Shown: positions 17,552 to 27,730 of the stretch, piece by piece
Layout: every line of letters begins with the position of its first letter
Position numbering within the stretch: position 1 is the stretch's first letter
Notes under the pieces: model-generated
Told to the model about the DNA's origin: nothing
Seen by the model: only the letters and a program-made list of their open reading frames with translations
Databases searched by the model: none
DNA from: Rhodopseudomonas sp. P2A-2r
Lineage (GTDB): Bacteria; Pseudomonadota; Alphaproteobacteria; Rhizobiales; Xanthobacteraceae
Length of the DNA: 64,000 nt
NCBI RefSeq assembly: GCF_026015985.1
Contig: NZ_CP110389.1
Coordinates: 5,426,001 to 5,490,000, forward strand
Reading direction: 5' to 3'
Translations under genes and position numbers: made by a program

Positions 17552-18523
17552 ATGACATCAAGCTTTTGCGTCATCCGCGACACCACGCCAGCCGCCGCCA
17601 TCCCCCGGGGATGCGTGGTGGCGATGGGAAATTTCGACGGCGTCCATCTTGGCCATCGCGCGGTCATCCAGGCCGCGCTGGAAATGTCGAAGCTGCATAA
17701 GACAACGGCGCTGGCGGTGACCTTCGAGCCGCATCCGCGCAGCTATTTCAGCCCCAACACGCCGCAATTCCGGCTGACCGACGAGACCACCAAGCTGCGG
17801 CTGCTGGCGGGCACCGGCCTCGCCGGGGCGGTGGTAATGACCTTCGACAAGGGCCGTGCCGGCACCACCGCGCAAGACTTCATTCACCATGACCTGATCG
17901 GCCGGCTCGGCATCGGCGGCATCGCGGTGGGCTACGACTTCCATTTCGGCAAGGGCCGGGTCGGTTCCCCCGCCTTGCTGGTTGCCGAGGCGCCGCGGCT
18001 GGGCATCGAGGTCGACGTGCAGCCGCATATCGACATTGACGAGCGCCCGGTGTCGTCCACCGCCATCCGCATGGCGCTGGCCGAGGGTGAGCTCGCCGAG
18101 GCCACCCGGATGCTCGACGGGCCCTGGTTCGTCACCGGCGAGGTGATCCACGGCAAGAAACTCGGCCGTGATCTCGGCTATCCCACCGCCAATATCCGCC
18201 TGCCCGCCAGTTGCGGCCTGAAGCACGGCATCTATGCGGTGCGGGTCGGCCGCGGCTCCGAGCGCTTCGACGGCGTCGCCAGCTTCGGCCGCCGTCCCAC
18301 CTTCGACAACGGCGCACCGCTGCTGGAGGTCTTCCTGTTCGATTTTGCCGGCGACCTCTACGGCACCACGCTGGATGTGGCCTTCATCGCCTTCATCCGC
18401 GACGAGCTGAAATTCGACGGCATCGAGCCGCTGATCCGCCAGATGAACGACGACAGCGCAAAAGCCCGCGCCGCACTGGCAGCGGCCCCGGATGCATTTC
18501 CGAAGCTGGGAGTGGTGGGATGA
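17552..18523 (+). CDS. ribF: bifunctional riboflavin kinase/FAD synthetase
   Basis: The 323-residue protein joins an N-terminal FMN adenylyltransferase domain (AMGNFDGVHLGHRAVI, then FEPHPRSYF and the VSSTAIRMAL motif) to a C-terminal flavokinase domain (GKKLGRDLGYPTANI; LEVFLFDFAGDLYG). It converts riboflavin to FMN and FAD. The start at 17552 is chosen by family length. An ATG 18 bases upstream is possible. Its TGA overlaps the next ATG (ATGA), so the acetyltransferase gene is cotranslated. ribF often precedes ileS-lspA in proteobacteria, and that order holds here with one gene between. Confidence 0.94.
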   Translation: MTSSFCVIRDTTPAAAIPRGCVVAMGNFDGVHLGHRAVIQAALEMSKLHKTTALAVTFEPHPRSYFSPNTPQFRLTDETTKLRLLAGTGLAGAVVMTFDKGRAGTTAQDFIHHDLIGRLGIGGIAVGYDFHFGKGRVGSPALLVAEAPRLGIEVDVQPHIDIDERPVSSTAIRMALAEGELAEATRMLDGPWFVTGEVIHGKKLGRDLGYPTANIRLPASCGLKHGIYAVRVGRGSERFDGVASFGRRPTFDNGAPLLEVFLFDFAGDLYGTTLDVAFIAFIRDELKFDGIEPLIRQMNDDSAKARAALAAAPDAFPKLGVVG

Positions 18524-19089
18524 GCAGGACCGAGAAACAGAAAATGCTGGCCGGCGAGCTGTATCGTCCCGGCTCGCCCGAGCTGAGCGCCGACGAGAAG
18601 GCCAACAAGGCCTGGCTGGCCGCCTACAACGCCGTGCTCGACCGGCCGGTCAAGGAGCGGCTGGCGCTGCTGAAGGCGCATTTCGGAGCGGTCGGCAATG
18701 ACTGCGTGATCCGCCCGCCGTTCTTTTGCGATTACGGCTACAATATCCGCCTCGGCGACGGGGTGTTCCTGAACTTCAATTGCGTGATCCTGGACGTCGT
18801 CACGGTGTCCATCGGCGACCGCACCCAGATCGGGCCGGCGGTGCAGATCTATGCCGCCGACCACCCGCGCGACGCCAAAACCCGGGCCGAGGGCCTCGAA
18901 TTCGGCCGCCCGGTCAGCATCGGCGCCGATGTCTGGATCGGCGGCGGCGCCATTATCGTCCCCGGCGTGACCATCGGCGATGGCGCGGTGATCGGCGCCG
19001 GCAGCGTGGTGACAAGGGATGTCGCCCCGGGGGCGATTGTCGGCGGCAATCCGGCCAAGGTTTTGAAACAAACTCAACCGTCATCCTGA
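18520..19089 (+). CDS. maltose/galactoside O-acetyltransferase family protein
   Basis: The 189-residue protein opens with the mac domain ([18 protein letters not shown]) and continues as a left-handed beta-helix of hexapeptide repeats ([44 protein letters not shown]). The catalytic His is in the YAADHPRD segment. It would transfer acetyl from acetyl-CoA to a sugar or Nod-factor-like glycan (Maa/LacA/NodL group). The acceptor cannot be told. It overlaps ribF by four bases. Confidence 0.88.
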   Translation: MSRTEKQKMLAGELYRPGSPELSADEKANKAWLAAYNAVLDRPVKERLALLKAHFGAVGNDCVIRPPFFCDYGYNIRLGDGVFLNFNCVILDVVTVSIGDRTQIGPAVQIYAADHPRDAKTRAEGLEFGRPVSIGADVWIGGGAIIVPGVTIGDGAVIGAGSVVTRDVAPGAIVGGNPAKVLKQTQPSS

Positions 19090-19110
19090 GGCGCTCGCCG
19101 TCTTCGGCCA

Positions 19111-19166
19111 GCCTCGAAGGATGCTGTTCGGCGCCGTCCGAGCGGCCCGCCGTCGTCCTTCGAGGC
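19111..19166. repeat. inverted repeat GCCTCGAAGGATG...CGTCCTTCGAGGC
   Basis: Thirteen-base arms (19111-19123 and 19154-19166) differ at one base and enclose a 30-base GC-rich loop. It lies just after the acetyltransferase gene and may stabilise or end its transcript. Confidence 0.75.
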
Positions 19167-19181
19167 CTTCGCTGCGCTCGG

Positions 19182-19222
19182 CACCTCCCGCCGAAGCGCA
19201 ATTGCGTTTCGGCGGGGATGAC
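19182..19222. repeat. palindromic repeat, family A, degenerate copy
   Basis: The right arm (TTTCGGCGGGGATGACGG) is identical to the 4061 copy. The left arm has diverged (ACCTCCCGCCGAAG). Confidence 0.75.
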
Positions 19223-19438
19223 GGCTCCAGGGCCCTCCCAGACTGCTGCCCAAGCCCTCCCAAGCCTTTGCGCTTCCCCCGCCGGCTGCTATTGAGTGCG
19301 GGATGTCTGCACGGCGCCCCATCATCCGCATTATCGGCCCGGCTTCCGCCTGAGCATTGCTCGGCGCAAGACCGGGATCGTTGCCGTTCATCGCGTCCCC
19401 CACGCGTTTCCGCGCCATTTAGCCGAGCCAGAGCCTTC

Positions 19439-22434
19439 ATGTCCGACACTTCAGCGAAACCCGAGACCACCGACTATTCCAAGACCCTGTACCTGCCGCA
19501 GACCGAGTTTCCAATGCGCGCCGGCCTGCCACAGGCCGAGCCGAAAGTGCTCGAGCGCTGGCAGGAGATCGACCTCTACGGCAGCCTGCGGAAGCAGTCG
19601 AAGGGCAAGCCGAAATTCGTGCTGCATGACGGCCCGCCCTATGCCAACGGCAACATCCATATCGGCCACGCGCTCAACAAGATCCTCAAGGACGTGGTGA
19701 CCAAGAGCCAGCAGATGCTCGGCTTCGATTCCAACTACGTGCCGGGCTGGGACTGCCATGGCCTGCCGATCGAATGGAAGATCGAGGAAGAGAACTACCG
19801 CTCCAAGGGCAAGCCGAAGCCGGACTTCAAGGACGCGGCGGCGATGATCGCCTTCCGCAAGGAGTGCCGGGCCTATGCCGGCAAGTGGCTCGACGTGCAG
19901 CGCACCGAGTTCAAGCGGCTCGGCATCATCGGCGACTGGGACCACCGCTACGCCACCATGGATTACTTCGCGGAAGCGCAGATCGCCCGCGAGTTGATGA
20001 AGTTCGCGGCCAACGGCACGCTGTATCGCGGCTCCAAGCCGGTGATGTGGAGCGTGGTGGAAAAGACCGCGCTCGCGGAAGCCGAAGTGGAGTACGAGGA
20101 CTATACGTCGGATACGGTGTGGGTGAAGTTTCCAGTCAAGGCGGAGTTCGGCAGGCTCGCCAAGGCGTCGGTGGTGATCTGGACCACCACGCCATGGACG
20201 CTGCCCGGCAACCGCGCCATCTCCTTCTCCAACAAGATCGCCTACGGCCTCTACAAGGTCACCGAGGCGCCGGACGACAACTGGGTGAAGCCCGGCGAAC
20301 TGCTGATCCTTGCCGACGCGCTGGCCGAGAGCGTGTTCAAGCAGGCCCGCGTCACCGCATATGAAAAGAGCGGCGATGTCGACTCCGGGATCCTTGACGC
20401 GCTGGAAGTCCGCCATCCGCTGGCGGGCTTTGCCGGCGGCTATGAGTTCACCGTCCCCCTGCTCGACGGCGACCATGTCACCGACGATACCGGTACCGGC
20501 TTCGTGCACACCGCGCCCGGCCACGGCCGCGAGGATTTCGATATCTGGATGCAAATGCGCGCGCGCTCGAGGCGCGTGGCATCAGTTCTGTTATCCCCTA
20601 CACGGTCGACGAGAATGGCGCGCTCACCGCGCAGGCGCCGGGCTTCACCGGCAAGCGGGTGATCAACGACAAGGGCGAAAAGGGCGACGCCAACGAGGCG
20701 GTGATCAAGGCGCTGATGGAGGCCGGCATGCTGCTGGCCCGCTCGCGGCTGAAGCATCAGTATCCGCATTCCTGGCGCTCCAAGAAGCCGGTGATCTATC
20801 GCAACACGCCGCAATGGTTCATCGCGATGGACAAGGACATCGTCGACGACGGCAAGGCGAAACCGGGCGACACCCTGCGCCATCGCGCGCTCGAGGCCAT
20901 CAAGGTCACGCAATGGGTGCCGGCGGCCGGGCAGAACCGCATCAACGGCATGATCAACACCAAGCCGGACTGGGTGATCTCGCGGCAGCGCGCCTGGGGC
21001 GTGCCGATCGCGGTGTTCGTGCGCGAGAAGGGCGACGGCTCCGCCGAGATCCTGATCGACGAGACCGTCAATCTGCGGATCGCGGAAGCCTTCATGAGCG
21101 AGGGCGCCGACGCCTGGTATGCCGAAGGCGCGCGCGAGCGCTTCCTCGGCGAGCGCGCCAAGGAGGAATGGAGAAAGGTCGACGACATCTGCGACGTCTG
21201 GTTCGACTCCGGCTCCACTCACGCCTTCGTGCTCGAAGACCGGCAGAACTTCCCGGGCCTCGCGGGCATCCACCGCAAGGTCGACGGCGGCGACGACACC
21301 GTGATGTATCTGGAAGGCTCCGACCAGCATCGCGGCTGGTTCCAGTCGTCGCTGCTGGAAAGCTGCGGCACCCGCGGCCGCGCGCCCTACGACATCGTGC
21401 TGACCCACGGCTTCACCCTCGACGAGAACGGCCGCAAGATGTCGAAGTCGGTCGGCAACACCGTCGAGCCGCAGAAGGTGATCGCGCAATCCGGCGCCGA
21501 CATCCTGCGCCTCTGGGTCTGCGCCACCGACTACGCCGACGACCAGCGCATCGGCCCGGAAATCCTCAAGACCACCATCGAGACCTATCGCAAGCTACGC
21601 AATTCCGTTCGCTGGATGCTCGGGACGCTGGCTCACTTCAAGCCGGCCGACGCCGTTGCGTTCGACGAGATGCCCGAGCTGGAAAGACTGATGCTGCACG
21701 CACTGGCCGAGCAGGACGCCATCGTGCGCAAGGCTTACGAGACGTTCGACTACAAGACCGTCGTAGCCTCGCTGTCGACCTTCATGAACACCGAACTGTC
21801 GGCGTTCTATTTCGACATCCGCAAGGACACGCTGTATTGCGACGCGCCGTCATCGGTGACGCGCAAGGCGGCGCTGACGGCGATCGACATGCTGTGCAAT
21901 GCGATCCTGAAGTGGCTGGCGCCGATCCTGTCCTTCACTGCGGAAGAAGCCTGGCGGATGTACAGGCCCGATGCCGAGCCCTCGGTGCATCTGACGGTAT
22001 TTCCCGAAGGCCTCGGCCAGTATCGCGACGACGCGCTGGCCGCGAAGTGGGAGATCATCCGCAACGTCCGCCGCGTGGTCACCGGCGCGCTGGAGGTCGA
22101 ACGCGCCGCCAAGAACATCGGCTCGTCGCTGGAGGCCTCGCCGCTGCTGTATGTGTCCGACAAGGCGACATTCGGCATCCTCGCCGATATCGATCTCGCC
22201 GAGGTGTTCATCACGTCCAACGCCATGATGACCAATGACGACGCGCCGGCCGGCGCCTTCACCCTCAACGACGTCTCCGGCGTCGCCGTGGTGGTGGAGA
22301 AGGCGATCGGCACCAAATGCGCGCGGTCGTGGAAGATCCTGCCGACGGTGGGCGAAGACGCCGAATATCCCGACGTCACCCCGCGCGACGCCCAGGCGCT
22401 GCGCGAATGGAAGGCGCTGGGGGTGTCCGTGTGA
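19439..22434 (+). CDS. ileS: isoleucyl-tRNA synthetase (one-base deletion)
   Basis: The restored product is 998 residues, as usual for IleRS. Visible are the HIGH signature in [17 protein letters not shown] (about residue 70), the editing CP1 domain with [14 protein letters not shown], the KMSKS loop in [13 protein letters not shown] (about 667) and an anticodon-binding C-terminus. The C-terminal zinc segment keeps [10 protein letters not shown], with Ser where the second Cys of KCxRCW is expected. The frame breaks after DFDIWM at 20551. One added G gives [16 protein letters not shown] and the correct frame to the end. A single essential copy makes a real inactivating mutation very unlikely. 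Its stop overlaps the lspA start. Confidence 0.93.
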
Positions 22435-22927
22435 CCCCCTGCTCCGCTCCGGCATCCTCGCCGCGGTCGCTGCCCTGATCCTCGACCAAGCCTCGAAACT
22501 CTGGCTGCTGTTCGTGTTCGACCTCGGCCGCCGCGGCGCGGTGACGGTGACGCCGTTCCTGGACCTAGTGCTGGCCTGGAATACCGGCATCAGCTACGGC
22601 TGGTTCGCCGAATCCGGCGCCACCGGCCAGACCGTGCTGGTGGCGGTCAAGGCGGTGGCGATCGTGGTGCTGGCGATCTGGATGGCGAAATCGACCACCC
22701 GGCTGGCCACCGTGGCGCTGGGGCTGATCATCGGCGGCGCCATCGGCAACGGCATCGACCGCTTCGCCTGGGGCGCGGTGGTCGACTTCGCCCTGCTGCA
22801 CGTCCAGATCTCGGGAAAAACCTGGAACTGGTACGTGTTTAACCTTGCCGACTGCGCCATCGTTGCCGGGGTTGCGGCCCTGCTGTATGACTCGTTCTTC
22901 GGGACACCCGCCGCAAAAGCGCCCTGA
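22431..22927 (+). CDS. lspA: lipoprotein signal peptidase (probable one-base deletion at the start)
   Basis: LspA removes signal peptides from prolipoproteins in the inner membrane. The frame carries four hydrophobic helices and both catalytic Asp boxes: [19 protein letters not shown] and FNLADCAIV. No start codon exists in the main frame near the expected N-terminus. A GTG at 22431, overlapping the ileS stop as GTGA, enters the correct frame if one C is added to the C run 22435-22439, giving [20 protein letters not shown] and a normal 165-residue enzyme. I therefore annotate across that shift. ileS-lspA coupling is a standard arrangement. Confidence 0.88.
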
Positions 22928-23008
22928 TCACGGCAGATACGGACGGGTGCGGGGCGATACCGCACAAGCGGAGCTGCCGGTCGGCGCCCCGCCGGAAAAC
23001 TGAACAGG

Positions 23009-23743
23009 ATGAACGCGATGCGCGAGACCGAACAGAACGGTTGGAGGTTGCGGATCTCATCGGGTGCGCTGCAGCGCACCGCGCGGCTGGCCGCCGTCAC
23101 CCTCGCACTCGGCTGTGTGTTGTCCACCGGGATGGCCCGCGCCCAGGACGACGAGGAAGACCAGACCAGCTTCGAAGACAAGGTCATCAAGAATATCATG
23201 AGCGGCCTCGGCGGCACGAACATGGAGAACCAGGGCATCGATTATCGCGAGCGCTCGCCGCTGGTGGTGCCGCCCAAGATCGACCTGCCGCCGCCCGACA
23301 GCTCGGCCAAGCTTCAGGTGCCGAACTGGCCGAAGGATCCCGACGTTGCCGCGCGCAAGGCCGCGGCTGCCGGCGCTAACGATAAATACGCGCCAGGCGA
23401 AACCGCGCTCACTTCCGCGCGCCCGCTGACCCCGGCCGAGATGGCCCCGAAGCGTGTGCGCAGGACATCGACGGCCAACGACGTCAGCTCTCCGGGCGAC
23501 CCCAACAAGAACATCGTGCTGAGTCCGAAGCAGCTTGGCTATGAAGGCGGCATGTTCAAGAACATGTTCGGCGGCGGCAACAAGAGCGAGACCGCGGAGT
23601 TCAAGGGCGAGCCGTCACGCGGCGAGCTGACGCAGCCTCCGGTCGGCTACCAGACCCCTTCGCCCAACTACGCCTATGGTACCGGGCCGAAGGAAGTCAT
23701 GCGCAATTCGGCCGACATCAACCCGATGACGGGCAAGTATTGA
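23009..23743 (+). CDS. conserved envelope protein of unknown function upstream of the M16 peptidases
   Basis: The 244-residue product has a signal-type segment (LAAVTLALGCVLSTGMARAQ) followed by an acidic patch (DDEEDQTSFEDKVIKNIMSG) and a long Pro/Lys/Ser-rich, probably disordered region. Gly/Asn/Tyr-rich motifs near the end (MFKNMFGGGNK; NYAYGTGPKE) look conserved-protein-like rather than random. No family is recognised. It lies 81 bases after lspA and 113 before the first M16 gene, all on one strand. A cysteine in the signal region (LALGCVL) could be read as a lipobox but lies too early relative to the ARA|QDDE cleavage. Confidence 0.7.
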   Translation: MNAMRETEQNGWRLRISSGALQRTARLAAVTLALGCVLSTGMARAQDDEEDQTSFEDKVIKNIMSGLGGTNMENQGIDYRERSPLVVPPKIDLPPPDSSAKLQVPNWPKDPDVAARKAAAAGANDKYAPGETALTSARPLTPAEMAPKRVRRTSTANDVSSPGDPNKNIVLSPKQLGYEGGMFKNMFGGGNKSETAEFKGEPSRGELTQPPVGYQTPSPNYAYGTGPKEVMRNSADINPMTGKY

Positions 23744-23856
23744 GCGCGGCGCCGTTGCGCCACTCTCCCCTTTAATCATTTCATGGCGATCGGCTTGCGC
23801 GCGCGAATGCGTGCGGCGAGATCGCGAAACTGCGCCGAGGAGCTGCTAGCCCCGCC

Positions 23857-25245
23857 ATGTCACCATCATCCCGACTCGCCTTGCGATCCTTCGCCACGCT
23901 GGCACTGCTGCTGACCCCGATCGCCGGCGCGAGCGCCCAGACCGTGACTTCGGAGCGACCCACCACCTTCACCCTCGGCAACGGCATGCAGGTGGTGGTG
24001 ATCCCCGATCATCGCACCCCGGTGGTGACGCAGATGGTCTGGTACAAGGTCGGCTCGGCCGACGAGACCGCCGGCAAGTCCGGCCTCGCGCATTTTCTCG
24101 AACACCTGATGTTCAAGGGCACCGCGAAACACCCGGCCGGCGAGTTCTCGCAGACGGTGCAGCGCGTCGGTGGCAGCGAGAACGCCTTCACCTCCACCGA
24201 CTACACCGGCTACTTCCAGCGCGTCACCAAGGACCAGCTCGGCAAGATGATGGAGTTCGAGGCCGACCGCATGTCCGGCCTCGTGCTCAAGGACGAGAAC
24301 GTGCTGCCGGAGCGCGACGTCGTGCTGGAAGAATACAACATGCGCGTCGCCAACAGCCCGGATGCGCGTCTGTCCGAGCAGATCATGGCCGCGCTCTATC
24401 TCAACCATCCCTACGGACGCCCGGTGATCGGCTGGCACTCGGAGATCGAGAAGCTCGACCGCGAGGACGCACTGGCCTTCTACAAGCGCTTCTACGCGCC
24501 CAACAACGCCACGCTGGTGATTGCCGGCGACGTCGACGCCACCGAGGTCCGCCCGCTGGCCGAGCGTACCTTCGGCGCGGTCGCGCCGCAGCCGTCGATC
24601 CCGGCGCATCGCATCCGTCCGCAGGAGCCGACACCTGCAGGTCCGCGCACCGTGACGCTGGCCGACCCGCGCGTCGAACAGACCAGCCTGCGGCGCTCCT
24701 ACCTGGTGCCGTCGGCCACCACCGCGGCGAAGGGTGAAAGTGCGGCGCTCGACGTGCTGGCGCAGCTGATGGGTGGCGGCAGCAACTCCTACCTCTATCG
24801 TGCGCTGGTGATCGACAAGCCGCTCGCGGTCAACGCCGGCGCCGGCTATCAGGGCACGGCGCTGGACAGTGCGCAGTTCATGATCTCGGCATCGCCCAAG
24901 CCAGGCGTCGAATTCGCCGACGTGGAAAAGGCGATGGACGCGGTAATATCAGGCATGGCGGTGAACCCGGCGCCGTCGGCGGATCTGGAGCGCGTCAAAA
25001 CGCAGCTGATTGCCGAGGCCGTCTATGCGCAGGACAACCAGGCGACGCTGGCGCGCTGGTACGGCGCGGCGCTGACCACCGGCCTCACCGTCGACGACAT
25101 CCGCGCCTGGCCGGATCGCATCCGCGCCGTCACCGCCGAACAGGTGCGCGCCGCAGCCGAAAAATGGCTCGACAAGAAGCGCTCGGTTACCGGCTATCTG
25201 GTCAAGGACACCACCGCGCCGAAGCGCGAGGAGAAGCGGTCGTGA
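23857..25245 (+). CDS. M16-family zinc metallopeptidase, catalytic-type subunit
   Basis: The 462-residue protein has a signal peptide (LALLLTPIAGASA|Q) and the inverted zinc motif HxxEH in LAHFLEHLMFKGT (about residues 81-85), with downstream acidic ligands in the LEEYNMRV region. It has two M16 half-domains and is the active partner of a pair with the next gene. Family members degrade peptides in the periplasm. The exact substrate is unknown. Its TGA overlaps the next GTG (GTGA), indicating coupled translation in roughly equal amounts. Confidence 0.9.
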   Translation: MSPSSRLALRSFATLALLLTPIAGASAQTVTSERPTTFTLGNGMQVVVIPDHRTPVVTQMVWYKVGSADETAGKSGLAHFLEHLMFKGTAKHPAGEFSQTVQRVGGSENAFTSTDYTGYFQRVTKDQLGKMMEFEADRMSGLVLKDENVLPERDVVLEEYNMRVANSPDARLSEQIMAALYLNHPYGRPVIGWHSEIEKLDREDALAFYKRFYAPNNATLVIAGDVDATEVRPLAERTFGAVAPQPSIPAHRIRPQEPTPAGPRTVTLADPRVEQTSLRRSYLVPSATTAAKGESAALDVLAQLMGGGSNSYLYRALVIDKPLAVNAGAGYQGTALDSAQFMISASPKPGVEFADVEKAMDAVISGMAVNPAPSADLERVKTQLIAEAVYAQDNQATLARWYGAALTTGLTVDDIRAWPDRIRAVTAEQVRAAAEKWLDKKRSVTGYLVKDTTAPKREEKRS

Positions 25246-26615
25246 AGCACAGCATCCATCTCACCCGTCGCGTTGCGCTGATCGCCGCCACCGGCCTCGC
25301 GCTCGGAACCCTGTTCCCGGCCACGCCGTCGCAGGCTGCCGCGAAGATCCAGCACCTGGTGTCGCCGGGCGGCATCCAGGCGTGGTTCGTGCAGGACGCC
25401 ACCGTGCCGCTGATCGCCATGGAATACGCCTTCGGCGGCGGCGCCACCCAGGACCCCGCCGGCAAGCCGGGGGTCAGCAACATGGTCGCCAGCCTGATGG
25501 ATGAGGGCGCCGGCGATCTGGATTCCAAGACCTTCCACGAGCGGCTCGAGCGCCGCGCCATCGAGCTCAGCTACAGCGCCAACCGCGATTACCTGCGCGG
25601 CTCGCTGCGCATGCTGACCGAGAACCGCGACGAGGCCTTCGACCTGCTGCGGCTGTCGCTCTCCGTGCCGCGCTTCGATGCCCCCGATGTCGAGCGCATC
25701 CGCGCCCAGATCATGTCCGGCCTGCGCCGCGAGAGCTCCACTCCCGGCTCGCTGGCCAGCCGCAAATTCCTCGAAGTGGCGTTCGGCGAGCATCCCTATG
25801 GCCGCCAGCCCGGCGGCACCCTGACCAGCGTGCCGACCATCACTGTCGACGACATCAGGGACTACAAGCGCCGCGTCGTGGCCAAGGACACGCTGCGCGT
25901 CGCCGTGGTCGGCGATATCGACGCCGCCACGCTGGGCAAGCTGCTCGACCAGACCTTTGGCGGGCTGCCGGCCAAGGCCGAACTCACTGCAGTGCCGGAC
26001 ATCGTCGCCGCCAAACCGCCGCAGCGCGTGTCGATCGCGCTCGACGTGCCGCAGACCGTGGTGACCTTCGGCAGCCCGGGCCTAAAGCGCGACGACCCCA
26101 ACTTCATGGCCGCCTATATCGTCAACCACATTCTCGGCGGCGGCACGCTGTCGTCGCGGCTGTATCACGAGGTGCGCGAGAAGCGCGGCCTGGTCTATTC
26201 CGTCTACGGCTCGCTGCTGTGGATGGCGCATTCCGGCATCTTCATCGGCAACACCGCGACCCGCGCCGACCGCGCCACCGAGACCGTCGACACCATCAAC
26301 CGCGAAGTGAAGCGGATGGCCGAGGAAGGTCCGACGCAGCAGGAGCTCGACGAGGCAAAGTCCTATCTCAAGGGCTCGCAGATGCTGGCGCTCGACACCT
26401 CCTCGAAGCTCGCGTCCGCGCTGCTGCAGTACCAGCTCGACAAGCTGCCCATCGACTATATCGACAAGCGCAACGCCATCGTCGATGCCGTCACCCTCGA
26501 CCAGGCCAAGGCCGCAGCGAAGCGGCTGTGGAGCGATGGCCTGCTCACCGTCAGCGTCGGCCGCGCCCAGGCCGCAGCGGCAGAGCCGGTGGCCCCGGCA
26601 CCGAAGGCGAACTGA
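25242..26615 (+). CDS. M16-family peptidase-like protein lacking the zinc motif
   Basis: The 457-residue secreted protein (signal peptide ending SQAAA) aligns in layout with its neighbour, but where HxxEH should be it has VASLMDEGAGD, so the zinc ligands are gone. Such inactive partners typically complete the chamber of a heterodimeric M16 enzyme, as in mitochondrial processing peptidase. It keeps the C-terminal YHEVREKRGLVYSVYGS substrate-binding segment (Arg and Tyr). The GTG start overlaps the previous stop. The partner relationship is inferred from the overlap and family precedent. Confidence 0.87.
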   Translation: MKHSIHLTRRVALIAATGLALGTLFPATPSQAAAKIQHLVSPGGIQAWFVQDATVPLIAMEYAFGGGATQDPAGKPGVSNMVASLMDEGAGDLDSKTFHERLERRAIELSYSANRDYLRGSLRMLTENRDEAFDLLRLSLSVPRFDAPDVERIRAQIMSGLRRESSTPGSLASRKFLEVAFGEHPYGRQPGGTLTSVPTITVDDIRDYKRRVVAKDTLRVAVVGDIDAATLGKLLDQTFGGLPAKAELTAVPDIVAAKPPQRVSIALDVPQTVVTFGSPGLKRDDPNFMAAYIVNHILGGGTLSSRLYHEVREKRGLVYSVYGSLLWMAHSGIFIGNTATRADRATETVDTINREVKRMAEEGPTQQELDEAKSYLKGSQMLALDTSSKLASALLQYQLDKLPIDYIDKRNAIVDAVTLDQAKAAAKRLWSDGLLTVSVGRAQAAAAEPVAPAPKAN

Positions 26616-26637
26616 GGCGGACTGGCGCCGGCTGGTT

Positions 26638-26793
26638 TCCCGGACGCGGTGCGGCGTGAGCGACGATGCGCAGCATCGGCCGAAACGCTGCTCCGCAGAT
26701 CCGGGATCCCGCTTTCTTTGAAGCGATACCGGGGCCCCTGGATCAGCGGCGCACCACGCTGCAAGTGCAGCGCGTTGCACAGCATCCGGGGAA
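26638..26793. repeat. dispersed repeat, family C, copy 2
   Basis: It begins TCCCGGACGCGGTGCGGCGT, contains the shared CGCTGCTCCGCAGATCCGGGA block, and ends GCAGCGCGTTGCACAGCATCCGGGGA. It fills most of the gap between the M16 pair and arfB. Confidence 0.75.
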
Positions 26794-26877
26794 CGCCCCT
26801 GCTGCTTGGCGCAAACAATTCGAAACTCCGCTATCCTGCTCCCGTCGATTCCCATCCCGGGAGTGCGCCGGTGACCC

Positions 26878-27297
26878 ATGCTGCGAATTGCGCGAAACCT
26901 GTCCATCGACGAGAACGACATCGAGGTGACGTTCGTGCGCGCCTCCGGTCCGGGCGGGCAGAACGTCAACAAGGTCTCCACCGCGGCGCAACTGCGCTTC
27001 GACTCCAAGCGGCTGAATATCCCCGAGGATATGGCGATCCGGCTGCGCGTGGCCGCCGGGCAGCGCATGACCAAGGACGGCGTGATCGTGATCCACGCCC
27101 AGCGCTTCCGCACCCAGGAGCGCAACAAGGCCGACGCGATCGAGCGGCTCACCGAACTGCTGGCCGAGGCGGCATTCCGGCCGGTCACCCGGCGGCCGAC
27201 CAAGCCGACCTTGGGCTCCAAGACCCGCCGCCTCGAAGGCAAGAAGCGCCGCAGCGACGTCAAATCGAAGCGCGGCTCCGGCGGGTTTGACGACTGA
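26878..27297 (+). CDS. arfB: alternative ribosome-rescue factor ArfB (peptidyl-tRNA hydrolase)
   Basis: The 139-residue protein has the release-factor-like GGQ domain (RASGPGGQNVNKVST, GGQ at 26-28) without decoding domains, and a basic C-terminal tail (TRRLEGKKRRSDVKSKRGSG) that inserts into the empty mRNA channel of stalled ribosomes. It hydrolyses peptidyl-tRNA on non-stop complexes. Length matches YaeJ/ArfB (about 140). It has its own upstream region after a repeat. Confidence 0.93.
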   Translation: MLRIARNLSIDENDIEVTFVRASGPGGQNVNKVSTAAQLRFDSKRLNIPEDMAIRLRVAAGQRMTKDGVIVIHAQRFRTQERNKADAIERLTELLAEAAFRPVTRRPTKPTLGSKTRRLEGKKRRSDVKSKRGSGGFDD

Positions 27298-27391
27298 TCC
27301 TCACAGACGAAAGCGGCCCTCCCTTGCGGGAGAGCCGTTGAGACGCGCGCGGCCCGACCGCGCGCGATTGTTAGAGCATGATCGCGACCTG

Positions 27392-27730
27392 CTATCGTTT
27401 GGTCCCTGCGGCGGGATCGCCGGCTCCCAACCCGTTGGGCGCGGCGTTGGGAGCTGCACTGCCGGTGGCGCCGGCGGTGCCGCGGGCCATGCCGCCATTG
27501 CCGGAGCCGACCGTGCCCTTGGTGGCCGCGCCTGCGCCCGCCTTGCCGCCGGGCGTCGCGGCATTGAGTTCAGTGTCGGCGCCTCCCGCCGCGCCGCCGC
27601 GCTGCATCGCGCCGCCCTGCTGCACGGTTCCGCCGGTATGTGTCCCCGATGCGGCGCCCTGCGCCAGAACCGGGCCGGCCAGCATGGCCGAGAGGGTGAG
27701 TGCGATCGCCGAAGTTTTTACAATCTTCAT
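27392..27730 (-). CDS. small secreted Gly/Ala-rich protein of unknown function
   Basis: The 112-residue product has a clean signal peptide (MKIVKTSAIALTLSAMLAGP, cut near VLAQ). The mature part is low-complexity, rich in Gly, Ala, Asn and Thr, with repeats such as GGAMQRGGAAGGA and GATGSAAPNAAPNGLG. It has no cysteines or recognisable domain. Purine-rich AGGAG lies upstream of the ATG at 27730. Its composition makes homology assignment unreliable, but the signal peptide and ribosome binding site argue that it is real. Confidence 0.65.
   Translation of the reverse strand: MKIVKTSAIALTLSAMLAGPVLAQGAASGTHTGGTVQQGGAMQRGGAAGGADTELNAATPGGKAGAGAATKGTVGSGNGGMARGTAGATGSAAPNAAPNGLGAGDPAAGTKR

Larger units (their letters stand above)
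19090..19438. other. 349-base intergenic region holding two repeats upstream of ileS
   Basis: This gap contains the inverted repeat 19111-19166 and a degenerate family A palindrome at 19182-19222. The remaining 200 bases towards ileS show no convincing ORF, and I could not pick out a clear promoter. Confidence 0.6.

Noticed and set aside
27309..27336. Imperfect GC hairpin after arfB
   Set aside because: The stem has mismatches and no T tract follows, so a terminator call is not supported.
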